64,000 nucleotides of DNA from CANDOC01 sp965261725 (GCA_965261725.1 CBDHDU010000044.1:248001-312000), one strand, 5' to 3'. Counted from the first letter of the stretch, positions 42,625 to 52,001 are shown. The notes: generated from the letters alone by a model not told the origin. Made by a program: numbers and translations.

Positions 42625-44154
42625 GTGTTTAGTTTTTCCTGATTTCAGTTGACTGCTACAACGTCCCTGTAGGCCATCAACGCTGAATAAAAAGTCAGCA
42701 TATAACATGTCTTGGTTGTAGAAATTACCGCTGCTCCAGAGAGCTCCACTATCATCAAGGTAAATAAGGCCTTGAGGAACTGGAGCTCCGGGAGCCATCA
42801 TTCTGATTTTGAAATCTGATAAATCTACTGTTTCTATCTCGTGTTTAAGCTTGATAGCTGTATACCAGGTTCCTCGATCGATAGAGATTTTTTCTTGAGG
42901 ATTAATTTTTCTAACCGAGATAAGCATGTCAGATGTAATTGCTTCCAGAATATCAGCAGCGCAGATATCTGCATTTGCTCCAGGGGTAAACAGTCGGTGG
43001 TTGGCTATTTTTCCTTCACTATCCTCTGGTTCCAGAATATCAGGTTTAAGATCCTTGGTGCATAGCATAACTGTTTCTGTTGCTGCTGAAGTCCAGTGAG
43101 TGGGTTGGGTGACTGCCAGAGTTTTTTGGGCTAACTCTTCATTTGCAAGTAGAGAATTTAAGGCATTAAGAACTTGATGTGGGCTAAACATCAATAATGC
43201 TTGGATGCTTTCTTTAATTTCTAGCATATCTATATTTGAACTAACACAGGCTGCTAAAGAAAAAGCGGTACTTAAACTGAATAATTCGTTTTTTGCAAAA
43301 GATGTAATAAGCTTTTCAGCATGACTCCTATTACTAGCGCCCTTATCTCCTATTAATGACTGTAGGCCTCTGGTCAGGGCTGTTCTTTCGTATCCCATAG
43401 TTAGTATATGCTTGACTTCTGGGATAGCTCTAGCAAGCAAAGCTGCGCGCCCCCATGTCTGATATCCGGCAACCCAGAACTCATCTGGTTTGACTCCGAT
43501 GTCACTTAAGAGAGGAATCAACCTTCTCAACGACCTGATTACCAAAAGGTCAGCGAGTTTTTTTTCATCAGAGTGCACCTTATAGGCAATCCATGAACAC
43601 TGCATAATACCTAGAGGTAGTGTAACCTCGACTTCTTCTCCACTCGGAAGTGTGTATTTTATTCTTTCCGGGAGCGGAGTTTGGTATTCAAGGATGGCAA
43701 ACTGTTTTTTTAATGCCGGGTGAGCTAACTGAAGTTTTACTAATTCTCTTTGCAAGTCTTCAGGTTTAAGGTGACCCTCAACGCCGTCAGGTGCATTAAT
43801 TAGAATAATCAGTGTTTGCCCTGTCCAGCCTTCGGGTTTTATCAGTCTTAGTTGGTGGGCAAAATTTCTTAAATCTAAACCGTCTATCGTAAAACCAATT
43901 TCTGTAAGTTCAGATAAGTCTTCAGTAAACTCGAAATCCTGTTCGACTAACTCACCTCTTGCCTGAGAGGTTGTTTTGGATGTCAGTGTGCCTGGTGATC
44001 CTGATTGTGCAGTCCATCTGTTTATATCTTCTTTAGTAACCACAGCGTGGGCAGGAGATAGACAATAAAGTAGAAGGGTTAATAAAACATAAGCCTTGAA
44101 TTGGGTGTATCTATGAATATCACTACCATTGGCAGCAGGTAATATCGATTTCAT
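42610..44154 (-). CDS. Exported protein, PqaA-like alpha/beta-hydrolase relative lacking the nucleophile
   Basis: 514 residues. The signal peptide spans about 1-38 (YVLLTLLLYCLSPAHA). The middle resembles, by eye, PhoPQ-activated pathogenicity-related (PqaA) proteins: TLIILINAPDG, an ILEYQTPLP segment, and FWVAGYQTWGRAALLARA, which aligns with the FVVxGASKRGW nucleophile elbow of that family. The serine position is Gln here, so it may be inactive or the assignment may be wrong. Six or more Cys suggest disulfides. The gene is convergent with ndh, with a 15-bp overlap. It is AT-rich relative to its neighbours. A strong hairpin ends five bases before its ATG. Family confidence is low; exported protein is confident. 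Confidence 0.6.
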   Translation of the reverse strand: MKSILPAANGSDIHRYTQFKAYVLLTLLLYCLSPAHAVVTKEDINRWTAQSGSPGTLTSKTTSQARGELVEQDFEFTEDLSELTEIGFTIDGLDLRNFAHQLRLIKPEGWTGQTLIILINAPDGVEGHLKPEDLQRELVKLQLAHPALKKQFAILEYQTPLPERIKYTLPSGEEVEVTLPLGIMQCSWIAYKVHSDEKKLADLLVIRSLRRLIPLLSDIGVKPDEFWVAGYQTWGRAALLARAIPEVKHILTMGYERTALTRGLQSLIGDKGASNRSHAEKLITSFAKNELFSLSTAFSLAACVSSNIDMLEIKESIQALLMFSPHQVLNALNSLLANEELAQKTLAVTQPTHWTSAATETVMLCTKDLKPDILEPEDSEGKIANHRLFTPGANADICAADILEAITSDMLISVRKINPQEKISIDRGTWYTAIKLKHEIETVDLSDFKIRMMAPGAPVPQGLIYLDDSGALWSSGNFYNQDMLYADFLFSVDGLQGRCSSQLKSGKTKHLVQF

Positions 44155-44159
44155 AGCTA

Positions 44160-44195
44160 GTCTCGGGCTGGTTATTAGATAACTAAACCCGAGAC
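44160..44195. repeat. Strong hairpin between the regulator and the exported-protein start
   Basis: GTCTCGGG (44160-44167) pairs with CCCGAGAC (44188-44195), and inner GTTAT/ATAAC can extend it. It follows the HTH-cupin gene stop and ends five bases before the ATG of the leftward exported protein, so it is both a possible terminator and a possible translational lock. Confidence 0.6.
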
Positions 44196-44223
44196 AGTTT
44201 AGATTAATATTAATTATGTATAG

Positions 44224-44787
44224 TTAAAAATCAGCAGGTGTTGTGCAGCTAATTAAGCGACAAGGTCTATCTGAGGAGTTGTGAAACCGGTGCGGACGCG
44301 AACTTTCGAAATAATAACTATCACCTGACTTCAGATAATGAACCTCGTTATTAACAGTAATTTCAATCTCACCTTCCAATACTATACCGGCTTCTTCTCC
44401 TTCATGTTGCAGTAACTCTTCACCGGTTCCGGCATCGGGTGCATACACTTCATCCAGCAAAGACATTGCCCGGTTGGGAAATGACTTACCTACAAGATTC
44501 ATGGTTATACCATTGGTACCAACGTCTATCATTTCTTCCGGAGCGTAGACAACCTGACCACTTTCTTCGACTTCCATCGAGAAAAAATCAACCATGGAAA
44601 TCGGAATGCCATCCAGAACCTTCTTCAAAGAACTGACAGAAGGGCTGACATTGTTCTTCTCAATCATAGATATGGTGCTGTTGGTAACACCTGCTTTTTT
44701 GGCCAGTTCGCGTTGGGACAGGTTGTGCTTTATTCGAAGATTTTTTAACCGGGTACCTACATCCACAGCAGTCACATCCTCAATCAT
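44224..44787 (-). CDS. XRE-family transcription regulator with C-terminal cupin
   Basis: 187 residues. The helix-turn-helix domain is at about 13-67 (LSQRELAKKAGVTNSTISMIE). A cupin small-molecule-sensing domain spans about 110-182 (GIVLEGEIEITVNN, YYFESSRPHRFHN). This architecture is that of PuuR and related repressors of putrescine, amino-acid or sulfur metabolism genes. The effector is unknown here. It is divergent from the atp operon, with about 270 bp between the starts. Confidence 0.9.
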   Translation of the reverse strand: MIEDVTAVDVGTRLKNLRIKHNLSQRELAKKAGVTNSTISMIEKNNVSPSVSSLKKVLDGIPISMVDFFSMEVEESGQVVYAPEEMIDVGTNGITMNLVGKSFPNRAMSLLDEVYAPDAGTGEELLQHEGEEAGIVLEGEIEITVNNEVHYLKSGDSYYFESSRPHRFHNSSDRPCRLISCTTPADF

Positions 44788-44915
44788 GTTGTAGTGAGTA
44801 ATATCCGGGACACCGCAACCTGTAAGGTTGACGCTTGTACTAAAAGTAGCATAACGCTGAACAGTTGCTGTGAAAGTTATCAGTCTGCAGTGTTGCTTAA
44901 GAAATCAGATGGGTG

Positions 44916-44944
44916 TTGAATGTAGGCACTAATACTCATATAAT
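44916..44944 (+). promoter_or_regulatory. Probable atp operon promoter
   Basis: TTGAAT (44916-44921), a 17-bp spacer and a perfect TATAAT (44939-44944) lie about 115 bp upstream of atpI. The following CCGCACCGC is a GC-rich discriminator, often linked to growth-rate control. Confidence 0.65.
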
Positions 44945-45058
44945 CCGCACCGCTACGGTGCAAAATAACAATTACCGTAAAGAAATAACAAGCCAATACA
45001 CAGAACATAAACTGGTATGTCGCGTTAGAAAGACAGCCAGGGAGGTAGCTCAAGAATT

Positions 45059-45466
45059 ATGCAGATGCCTCATTTGCGGAAGCCACCGGTTTACAGAGTG
45101 GTTCTGGCGCAGGCAGTAATGACTGTCATAATTGCAGTGATCATGTTACCCATCGGGCAGGTTGCCGCATATTCTGCACTACTAGGGGGTATGATCTGTT
45201 TCATACCAAATATCTGGATGGTAAGACAAACGTTCAGGTATTCCGGTGCCCGCGCTGCCAAAGACATCATCAATTCCTTTTATAAAGGCGAAGTTGGCAA
45301 ATTCCTGCTGACTGTTGCTGCATTTATTTTGGTTTTTACTCAGGTTAAACAACTCGAGCCGTTTACGTTGTTCGGTACGTTTATGCTGATGCAGGCGGTT
45401 TACTGGATTGCGCCTTATTTACTGCAGGTCAATAAAAATACACAGCGGGAAATTGCTCTCCGGTAA
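45059..45466 (+). CDS. atpI: ATP synthase subunit I
   Basis: 135 residues with four hydrophobic segments. Accessory protein thought to help c-ring assembly or Mg2+ supply. It is poorly conserved, as usual for AtpI, and recognised mainly by position first in the atp operon plus its membrane topology (LLGGMICFIPNIWMV). GGGAGGTAG lies 10-12 bases before the ATG. A second ATG two codons later is possible. Confidence 0.88.
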   Translation: MQMPHLRKPPVYRVVLAQAVMTVIIAVIMLPIGQVAAYSALLGGMICFIPNIWMVRQTFRYSGARAAKDIINSFYKGEVGKFLLTVAAFILVFTQVKQLEPFTLFGTFMLMQAVYWIAPYLLQVNKNTQREIALR

Positions 45467-45521
45467 CGACGATCTTCGTGGTCAGTCATGAGTAATTACA
45501 AAAACTGAAGCTGGAATAATC

Positions 45522-46397
45522 ATGGCAAGTGAAAATCCGACAGCAACTGAATATATAGTTCACCACTTGCAAAACCTGACATATGGCAAATTGCCGGTGG
45601 GTTTTGAAAGGTATGACGGTTCTGTTGTCACAGAACCGACCTGGACCATTGCTCATGGTGCGGCTGAAGCCAAAGCTATGGGCTTCTGGGCAATTCATCT
45701 GGATAGTATGTTCTGGTCTATCGCGCTGGGAGCCCTTTTCATCATCCTGTTCCGTAGTGTTGCCAAGCGAGCTACCAGTGGTGTGCCCGGTGGTTTGCAG
45801 AATGCTATCGAAACCGTTATCGAAATGGTGGATGGCAGTGTAAAGGATACCTTTCATGGCAAAAATGCCGTTATTGCTCCGCTGGCGTTAACGATTTTTG
45901 TCTGGGTTTTTCTGATGAACCTGATGGACCTGGTGCCTGTCGACTGGATTCCCGAACTGGCAATGCTAATGGGTATTCCTTACATGAAGGTGGTGCCCTC
46001 AACGGATCCGAACGTGACGTTGGGGATGTCGTTAAGTGTGTTTGCTCTGGTTATCTTTTACTCCATCAAGGTAAAGGGGATCGGAGGCTTTGTTGGTGAG
46101 CTGACACTGCATCCTTTCAATAGCCCGAACAAGGTAGTGCAAGCGATTCTGGTGCCATTTAACTTTTTGCTGGAATTCGTAACCCTGGTTGCCAAGCCGA
46201 TCTCACTGGGACTGCGACTGTTTGGCAACATGTATGCCGGTGAGTTGCTGTTTATTCTGATCGCTATGATTGGTTACTTACAGCTTCCCCTGCATTTTGG
46301 CTGGGCGGTGTTCCATATTCTGGTCATTACCCTGCAGGCTTATATCTTCATGACGTTGACGATTGTTTATCTGAGCATGGCTCATGAAGATCATTAA
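45522..46397 (+). CDS. atpB: ATP synthase F0 subunit a
   Basis: 291-residue membrane subunit with the proton half-channels beside the c-ring. The essential Arg is in the conserved segment KPISLGLRLFGNMYAGEL (about 226-243). NLMDLVPVDW is also typical. The N-terminus (TATEYIVHHLQNLT) matches gammaproteobacterial AtpB. It is 55 bp after atpI. Confidence 0.97.
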   Translation: MASENPTATEYIVHHLQNLTYGKLPVGFERYDGSVVTEPTWTIAHGAAEAKAMGFWAIHLDSMFWSIALGALFIILFRSVAKRATSGVPGGLQNAIETVIEMVDGSVKDTFHGKNAVIAPLALTIFVWVFLMNLMDLVPVDWIPELAMLMGIPYMKVVPSTDPNVTLGMSLSVFALVIFYSIKVKGIGGFVGELTLHPFNSPNKVVQAILVPFNFLLEFVTLVAKPISLGLRLFGNMYAGELLFILIAMIGYLQLPLHFGWAVFHILVITLQAYIFMTLTIVYLSMAHEDH

Positions 46398-46469
46398 GCC
46401 TCTTAATAACCCGTTAATAAACTGTTGTATCTGACACCATCACACGACGTAAAAAAGTCGGGAGGAAAT

Positions 46470-46724
46470 ATGGAACTTGTAGTTGGTCTGACTGTAATTG
46501 GCGTAGCAGTAATGCTTGGTCTGGCAGCTCTGGCAACCGCTATCGGCTTTGGTATGCTGGGTGGCAAATTCCTGGAAGGCGTTGCCCGCCAGCCGGAAAC
46601 TGCACCAATTCTGCAAACCAAAATGTTCATTGTTGCTGGTCTGCTTGATGCGGTACCAATGATTGCTGTTGGTATTGCGCTGTTCTTCACCTTCGCTAAC
46701 CCGTTCATTGATCTGGTCAAATAA
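46470..46724 (+). CDS. atpE: ATP synthase F0 subunit c
   Basis: 84-residue hairpin that forms the rotating c-ring. The proton-binding carboxylate is D60 in AGLLDAVPMI, and the polar loop RQPE is at 40-43, so this is a proton-type c subunit. The start ATG at 46470 follows GGGAGGAAAT, a very strong ribosome site consistent with the high copy number. The frame is open 15 codons upstream, but that part is not part of the protein. Confidence 0.98.
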   Translation: MELVVGLTVIGVAVMLGLAALATAIGFGMLGGKFLEGVARQPETAPILQTKMFIVAGLLDAVPMIAVGIALFFTFANPFIDLVK

Positions 46725-46856
46725 GTAGACGTTAATGTCTGGCAGCGAACTTTTATTACAAACTGCGAGCCCGGCTTGTAGTTAATAATCAACAAAAACG
46801 CTGCCAGCACTCTGCTTCTAGAGTCAACGACATTAACCGAAACAAGAGGTGTTGGC

Positions 46857-47327
46857 GTGAATATCAATGCAACCCTGATTGGTCAGACAATAGCCTTCGC
46901 CGTCTTTGTGTGGTTCTGCATGAAATATGTATGGCCACCGATGATGCAGGCGCTGAACGATCGACAGAAAAAAATTGCCGATGGTCTGGCTGCAGCTGAC
47001 CGCGCCAGCACCGATCTGGAGCTGGCTAAAGAAAAGGCAGCAGCAGAGCTACGCGAAGCTAAAGATCAGGCTCAGGCAATCATTGAACAGGCGAACCGTC
47101 GTTCTGTTCAGATTATAGAAGAAGCGAAAATTCAGGCCCGAGAAGAAGGCGAACGACTCAAGGCAGCTGCACAGGCTGATATTGAGATGGAAGCCAACCG
47201 TGCCCGCGAAACGCTTCGCGCCCAGGTCGCCGTACTGGCGGTTTCCGGCGCTGAGAAAATTCTGGGTCAGCACATTGACCAGGCCGCAAACAGTAAGCTG
47301 GTTGACCAGCTTGCAGCAGAACTGTAA
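46857..47327 (+). CDS. atpF: ATP synthase F0 subunit b
   Basis: 156 residues. One N-terminal membrane helix (GQTIAFAVFVWFCMKYVWPP) is followed by a long charged coiled coil, the peripheral stalk that holds F1 against rotation. The start is GTG. The spacer after atpE is about 130 bp. Confidence 0.97.
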   Translation: MNINATLIGQTIAFAVFVWFCMKYVWPPMMQALNDRQKKIADGLAAADRASTDLELAKEKAAAELREAKDQAQAIIEQANRRSVQIIEEAKIQAREEGERLKAAAQADIEMEANRARETLRAQVAVLAVSGAEKILGQHIDQAANSKLVDQLAAEL

Positions 47328-47339
47328 CGGGGCACATTT

Positions 47340-47873
47340 ATGGAACTGACCACCGTTGCCAGACCTTATGCCCGGGCGGCGTTTGAATATGCACTTGAGG
47401 CCGGTGTCCTTGCTGAGTGGGCCGACATGCTGTCGGTCAGCGCAGCGGTGGGGCAGAACGAAACCGTGCAACAGGTGTTGGGTAATCCGGCACTGACCAG
47501 CAGTCAGCGTGCTGGTGCTTTTATCGATATCTGTGGCGATAGCCTGACTGAGCAGGGTAAAAATTATATTCGCACCCTGTCTGAAAATAGTCGTCTTGCA
47601 CTCCTGCCTTATATTGTCGAGCAGTTTGAACTGCTGAAGGCACAACACGAGCAGAGTGTGGATGTAAACGTGACAGCAGCTTATCCCGTTGATTCAACCA
47701 GCCAGAATGCTCTGGCGGAAAAACTCGGCAAGCGCCTGGGACGCAAGATTAACCTGCAGTTTGAGCAGGATAGCAATCTGATCGGAGGCCTCGTCATCAA
47801 AGCTGGGGATTTGGTGATCGACGGCAGTGTCCGGGGCAAGTTACACAAACTGGCAGAGGCTGTTGGAGCCTAG
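47340..47873 (+). CDS. atpH: ATP synthase F1 subunit delta
   Basis: 177 residues. Links the b dimer to the top of the alpha3beta3 head. The N-terminal helical domain has ARPYARAAFEYA, and the C-terminal end has the conserved LIGGLVIKAGDLVIDGSVRGKL. It is 12 bp after atpF. Unusually, about 230 bp of non-coding DNA follow before atpA. Confidence 0.97.
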   Translation: MELTTVARPYARAAFEYALEAGVLAEWADMLSVSAAVGQNETVQQVLGNPALTSSQRAGAFIDICGDSLTEQGKNYIRTLSENSRLALLPYIVEQFELLKAQHEQSVDVNVTAAYPVDSTSQNALAEKLGKRLGRKINLQFEQDSNLIGGLVIKAGDLVIDGSVRGKLHKLAEAVGA

Positions 47874-48105
47874 GGTTTGCTGATGCTAGCCAAGCTAGCA
47901 GCAGCCCTTGGAAGCAAGAATCAAAACGTCAGTGGGTAACCTGAAAACCCTGAGATACCCAGCCGCCCTGAGAAGAAGAACTCCTGAGGGTAGTCAAAAG
48001 GTCTTGAGCGCTTAAGCCATTAGTGAGGGAGCTTGCAGCATCTTTCCCGGCATCTTAAGGAAGAATGTGTTGGAAGTTTCTTCACGGTAAAAAATGAGAA
48101 CCGCC
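47874..48105 (+). promoter_or_regulatory. Structured 232-bp spacer between atpH and atpA
   Basis: No open frame is visible. TGCTAGC-CAA-GCTAGCA (47884-47900) is a perfect 7-bp hairpin directly after the atpH stop. TGGGTA (47933-47938) pairs with TACCCA (47956-47961). Further short repeats of CCTGAG/CCCTGAG follow. In most gammaproteobacteria atpH and atpA are only some tens of bases apart or less. It may be an RNA-processing or expression-ratio element, an internal promoter region, or an inserted short repeat. Confidence 0.5.
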
Positions 48106-49650
48106 ATGCAGCAACTGAATCCATCTGAAATCAGTGACATCATCAAGAGTCGAATTAAAAGCCTTGATGTGTCATCCGAAGCCCGCAACGAGGGCACCAT
48201 CGTCAGCGTGTCTGACGGTATCGTACGTATCCATGGTTTGAACGACGTTATGTACGGGGAAATGATTGAATTCCCCGGCGGCGTATTCGGCATGGCTCTG
48301 AACCTTGAGCAGGACTCTGTGGGTGCTGTTGTTCTGGGTTCATATAAAGGCCTGCAGGAAGGCCAGAGCGTTAAGTGTACCGGTCGTATCCTTGAAGTAC
48401 CGGTTGGCCCGGAGCTGAAAGGCCGGGTTGTTGACGCACTGGGTGTGCCTATCGATGGCAAAGGTCCGCTTGAAAGTAAAACAACTTCTCCTATAGAGAA
48501 AGTTGCACCGGGCGTAATCGCCCGTCAGTCCGTTGATGAGCCGGTACAGACCGGTTACAAGGCGGTCGACTCCATGGTACCTGTAGGCCGCGGTCAGCGT
48601 GAGCTGATTATCGGTGACCGTCAGACCGGTAAAACCGCACTGGCAGTCGACGCCATCATCAACCAGAAAGATTCCGGTATTACCTGTGTCTACGTGGCAA
48701 TTGGTCAGAAGCAGTCGTCTATTGCCAACGTCGTACGTAAATTGGAAGAGCACGGCGCGCTGGATAACACTATTATCGTTGCCGCGGGTGCAGCAGATCC
48801 TGCTGCAATGCAGTATCTGGCTCCGTTTGCCGGTTGCACCATGGGTGAATACTTCCGTGACCGCGGTGAAGATGCCCTGATTATTTATGATGATTTGACC
48901 AAGCAGGCTTGGGCATATCGTCAGGTTTCCCTGTTGCTTAAGCGTCCGCCGGGTCGTGAAGCTTATCCGGGTGATGTCTTCTATCTCCACTCCCGCCTGC
49001 TGGAACGTGCTGCGCGTGTTAATGCTGAATACGTTGAAAAGTTTACCAACGGTGAAGTGAAAGGCCAGACCGGTTCCCTGACTGCACTGCCAATCATTGA
49101 AACTCAGGCTGGTGACGTATCCGCATTCGTACCGACCAACGTAATCTCCATTACCGACGGTCAGATCTTTCTGGAAACCGACCTGTTTAACGCGGGTATC
49201 CGCCCGGCGATGAACGCCGGTGTATCTGTATCCCGTGTAGGTGGTGCTGCCCAGACCAAGATCATCAAGAAGCTTGGTGGTGGTATCCGTCTGGCGCTGG
49301 CTCAGTACCGTGAACTGCAGGCTTTCGCCCAGTTTGCATCGGATCTGGATGATGCTACCCGTAAGCAGCTGGAGCACGGTCAGCGCGTTACCGAACTGAT
49401 GAAGCAGAAGCAGTATGCGCCGATGTCTGTCGCTGAAATGGGTCTGGTGATCTATGCCGCAGAAAAAGGCCACCTCGAAGATGTTGAGCTGAAGAAGATC
49501 GGCGACTTTGAAGCCTCTCTGTTGAGTTATGCCAACGCTGAACATACTGAGCTGATGGCACGCATTAATGAAACCGGGGACTATAACGGGGAAATCGAAG
49601 CGGGCCTGAAGGCACTGATTGAAGCGTTCAAAGCCACCCAGACCTGGTAA
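48106..49650 (+). CDS. atpA: ATP synthase F1 subunit alpha
   Basis: Non-catalytic nucleotide-binding subunit of the F1 head. The ATG at 48106 (MQQLNPSEISDIIKSRI) gives 514 residues, the family length. An ATG four codons earlier is an alternative. The P-loop GDRQTGKT and the signature PAMNAGVSVSRVGGAAQ are present. Confidence 0.97.
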   Translation: MQQLNPSEISDIIKSRIKSLDVSSEARNEGTIVSVSDGIVRIHGLNDVMYGEMIEFPGGVFGMALNLEQDSVGAVVLGSYKGLQEGQSVKCTGRILEVPVGPELKGRVVDALGVPIDGKGPLESKTTSPIEKVAPGVIARQSVDEPVQTGYKAVDSMVPVGRGQRELIIGDRQTGKTALAVDAIINQKDSGITCVYVAIGQKQSSIANVVRKLEEHGALDNTIIVAAGAADPAAMQYLAPFAGCTMGEYFRDRGEDALIIYDDLTKQAWAYRQVSLLLKRPPGREAYPGDVFYLHSRLLERAARVNAEYVEKFTNGEVKGQTGSLTALPIIETQAGDVSAFVPTNVISITDGQIFLETDLFNAGIRPAMNAGVSVSRVGGAAQTKIIKKLGGGIRLALAQYRELQAFAQFASDLDDATRKQLEHGQRVTELMKQKQYAPMSVAEMGLVIYAAEKGHLEDVELKKIGDFEASLLSYANAEHTELMARINETGDYNGEIEAGLKALIEAFKATQTW

Positions 49651-49734
49651 TAAGCCGTAGACTTCGTTTTGGCTGTGGATAAAGTCACTAACACAGCCAA
49701 ACGGGTCTTACAGCTTGCAGCTGAGGATAACTAA

Positions 49735-50595
49735 ATGGCAGGCGCAAAAGAGATTCGGACGCAGATTTCGTCCATTAAAAGTACGCAGAAAATCACTAGC
49801 GCCATGGAAATGGTAGCGGCGAGTAAAATGCGTAAGGCTCAGGAGCGGATGCAGACCAGCCGCCCTTACGCCGAACGTATCCGCCAGGTGGTTGGGCATG
49901 TGGCTCATGCCAATGCTGAATACAAACACAGCTTCATGGATGAGCGTGAAGCGAAACGGGTTGGATACATCATCGTATCCAGTGACCGTGGATTATGTGG
50001 TGGTTTGAATACCAACCTGTTCAAGCAGACCGTAGAACATATGACTGGCTGGCGCGATCAGGGGGCAGATATTGACCTGTGCCTGATCGGCGGCAAAGCC
50101 GTTTCTTTCTTCCGGAATTATGGTGGCAATGTTGTTGCAGCCATGACCCATATCGGCGATGCGCCGAATATTGCTGATTTGATCGGTGGTGTGAAGGTCA
50201 TGCTCGACAGCTATGAGAATGGCACCATTGACCGTCTGTTCGTGGTTCATAACGAATTCGTCAATACCATGAGCCAGGTACCGCAGGTACAACAACTGTT
50301 ACCTCTGGTGCCTGATGAAGACGAATCCCTGAAGAAAGGCTGGGATTACCTGTACGAACCCGATGCCAAGCTATTGCTGGACGGATTGCTGGTGCGTTAC
50401 ATCGAATCTCAGGTTTATCAGGCCGTGGTTGAAAATAACGCCTGTGAACAGGCTGCTCGAATGGTTTCCATGAAGAGCGCAACCGATAACGCCGGTAACC
50501 TGATTGATGAACTGCAGTTGGTGTATAACAAAGCGCGCCAGGCAGCAATTACGCAGGAAATTTCCGAGATCGTAAGCGGCGCGGCGGCCGTCTAA
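49735..50595 (+). CDS. atpG: ATP synthase F1 subunit gamma
   Basis: 286-residue central rotating shaft. The N-terminal helix AGAKEIRTQISSIKSTQKIT and the C-terminal helix ending LVYNKARQAAITQEISEIV form the coiled coil. SSDRGLCGGLNTNLF is highly conserved. It lies between atpA and atpD. Confidence 0.98.
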   Translation: MAGAKEIRTQISSIKSTQKITSAMEMVAASKMRKAQERMQTSRPYAERIRQVVGHVAHANAEYKHSFMDEREAKRVGYIIVSSDRGLCGGLNTNLFKQTVEHMTGWRDQGADIDLCLIGGKAVSFFRNYGGNVVAAMTHIGDAPNIADLIGGVKVMLDSYENGTIDRLFVVHNEFVNTMSQVPQVQQLLPLVPDEDESLKKGWDYLYEPDAKLLLDGLLVRYIESQVYQAVVENNACEQAARMVSMKSATDNAGNLIDELQLVYNKARQAAITQEISEIVSGAAAV

Positions 50596-50624
50596 AAATA
50601 TTCAGATAAGGGTGAGGATGCAGC

Positions 50625-52001
50625 ATGAGTAGCGGTCGTATTGTTCAGATCATCGGCGCGGTAGTCGATGTGGAATTTCCGCGCGAAGTCGTACCTGAAG
50701 TGTATGATGCACTCAAGGTAGACGGCAAAGACCTGACACTGGAAGTCCAGCAGCAGTTGGGTGACGGTGTCGTACGTTCTATTGCATTGGGTAGTACCGA
50801 AGGTGTTGCCCGGGGGTTGTCAGTAACCAATACCGGTTCACCGATTCAGGTACCGGTGGGTACTAAAACACTGGGACGTATTATGGACGTTCTGGGTACC
50901 CCGATTGATGAAAAAGGTCCGATTGGTGAAGAAGAACGTTCTTCTATTCACCGTGACCCGCCCAGTTATTCCGAGCTGGCAGCGTCCAATGAACTGCTGG
51001 AAACCGGTATCAAGGTTATCGACCTGGTCTGCCCGTTTGCGAAAGGCGGTAAGGTTGGTCTGTTCGGTGGTGCGGGTGTAGGTAAAACCGTAAACATGAT
51101 GGAGCTGATCCGTAACATCGCGATTGAGCACTCCGGTTTCTCTGTGTTTGCCGGTGTGGGTGAGCGTACCCGTGAAGGTAACGACTTCTATCATGAAATG
51201 ATGGAATCTGACGTACTGAATAAAGTAGCGCTGGTATATGGTCAGATGAACGAGCCACCCGGAAACCGTCTGCGAGTAGCGCTAACCGGTCTGACCATGG
51301 CGGAAAAATTCCGTGATGAAGGTCGTGACGTACTGTTCTTCGTTGACAACATCTACCGTTACACGCTGGCGGGTACTGAAGTATCTGCGCTGCTGGGTCG
51401 TATGCCATCGGCGGTAGGTTATCAGCCAACACTGGCTGAAGAGATGGGTGTACTGCAGGAGCGTATTACCTCTACCAAGGTTGGTTCTATCACTTCTATC
51501 CAGGCGGTATACGTACCGGCAGATGACTTGACTGACCCGTCCCCTGCAACCACCTTCTCGCACCTTGATGCGACCGTAGTACTGAGCCGTGATATCGCGT
51601 CCAAGGGTATATACCCGGCGATTGACCCGCTGGATTCTACCTCTCGTCAGCTGGATCCGCTGGTTATCGGTCAGGAACACTATGACTGTGCCCGTGGTGT
51701 ACAGACTGTACTGCAGCGCTACAAAGAACTGAAAGACATCATTGCGATTCTGGGTATGGACGAATTGTCTGAAGAAGACAAACAGACTGTATCCCGTGCG
51801 CGTAAGATTGAGCGTTTCCTGTCCCAGCCATTCTTCGTGGCGGAAGTATTCACCGGTTCTCCGGGTAAATATGTTTCCCTGAAAGACACCATCCGTGGTT
51901 TTCAGGGCATCCTGAGCGGTGAATACGATAATCTGCCGGAACAGGCCTTCTATATGGTCGGCAGCATCGAAGAAGCTGTGGAAAAGGCTAAAGACATGTA
52001 A
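50625..52001 (+). CDS. atpD: ATP synthase F1 subunit beta
   Basis: 458-residue catalytic subunit. The P-loop GGAGVGKT, the catalytic Glu in GERTREGNDFY and the DELSEED-type segment (ILGMDELSEEDKQ) are all present. Sequence is nearly that of other gammaproteobacteria throughout. It is 29 bp after atpG. Confidence 0.99.
   Translation: MSSGRIVQIIGAVVDVEFPREVVPEVYDALKVDGKDLTLEVQQQLGDGVVRSIALGSTEGVARGLSVTNTGSPIQVPVGTKTLGRIMDVLGTPIDEKGPIGEEERSSIHRDPPSYSELAASNELLETGIKVIDLVCPFAKGGKVGLFGGAGVGKTVNMMELIRNIAIEHSGFSVFAGVGERTREGNDFYHEMMESDVLNKVALVYGQMNEPPGNRLRVALTGLTMAEKFRDEGRDVLFFVDNIYRYTLAGTEVSALLGRMPSAVGYQPTLAEEMGVLQERITSTKVGSITSIQAVYVPADDLTDPSPATTFSHLDATVVLSRDIASKGIYPAIDPLDSTSRQLDPLVIGQEHYDCARGVQTVLQRYKELKDIIAILGMDELSEEDKQTVSRARKIERFLSQPFFVAEVFTGSPGKYVSLKDTIRGFQGILSGEYDNLPEQAFYMVGSIEEAVEKAKDM

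Noticed and set aside
44913..45119. 68-codon frame ahead of atpI
   Set aside because: It overlaps the probable atp promoter and the start of atpI in another frame. Nothing protein-like beyond chance.
48340..49545. Long (401-codon) frame antisense to atpA, and similar long frames opposite atpD and glyQ
   Set aside because: These are mirror frames of highly expressed, codon-biased genes. No family resemblance and no ribosome sites.
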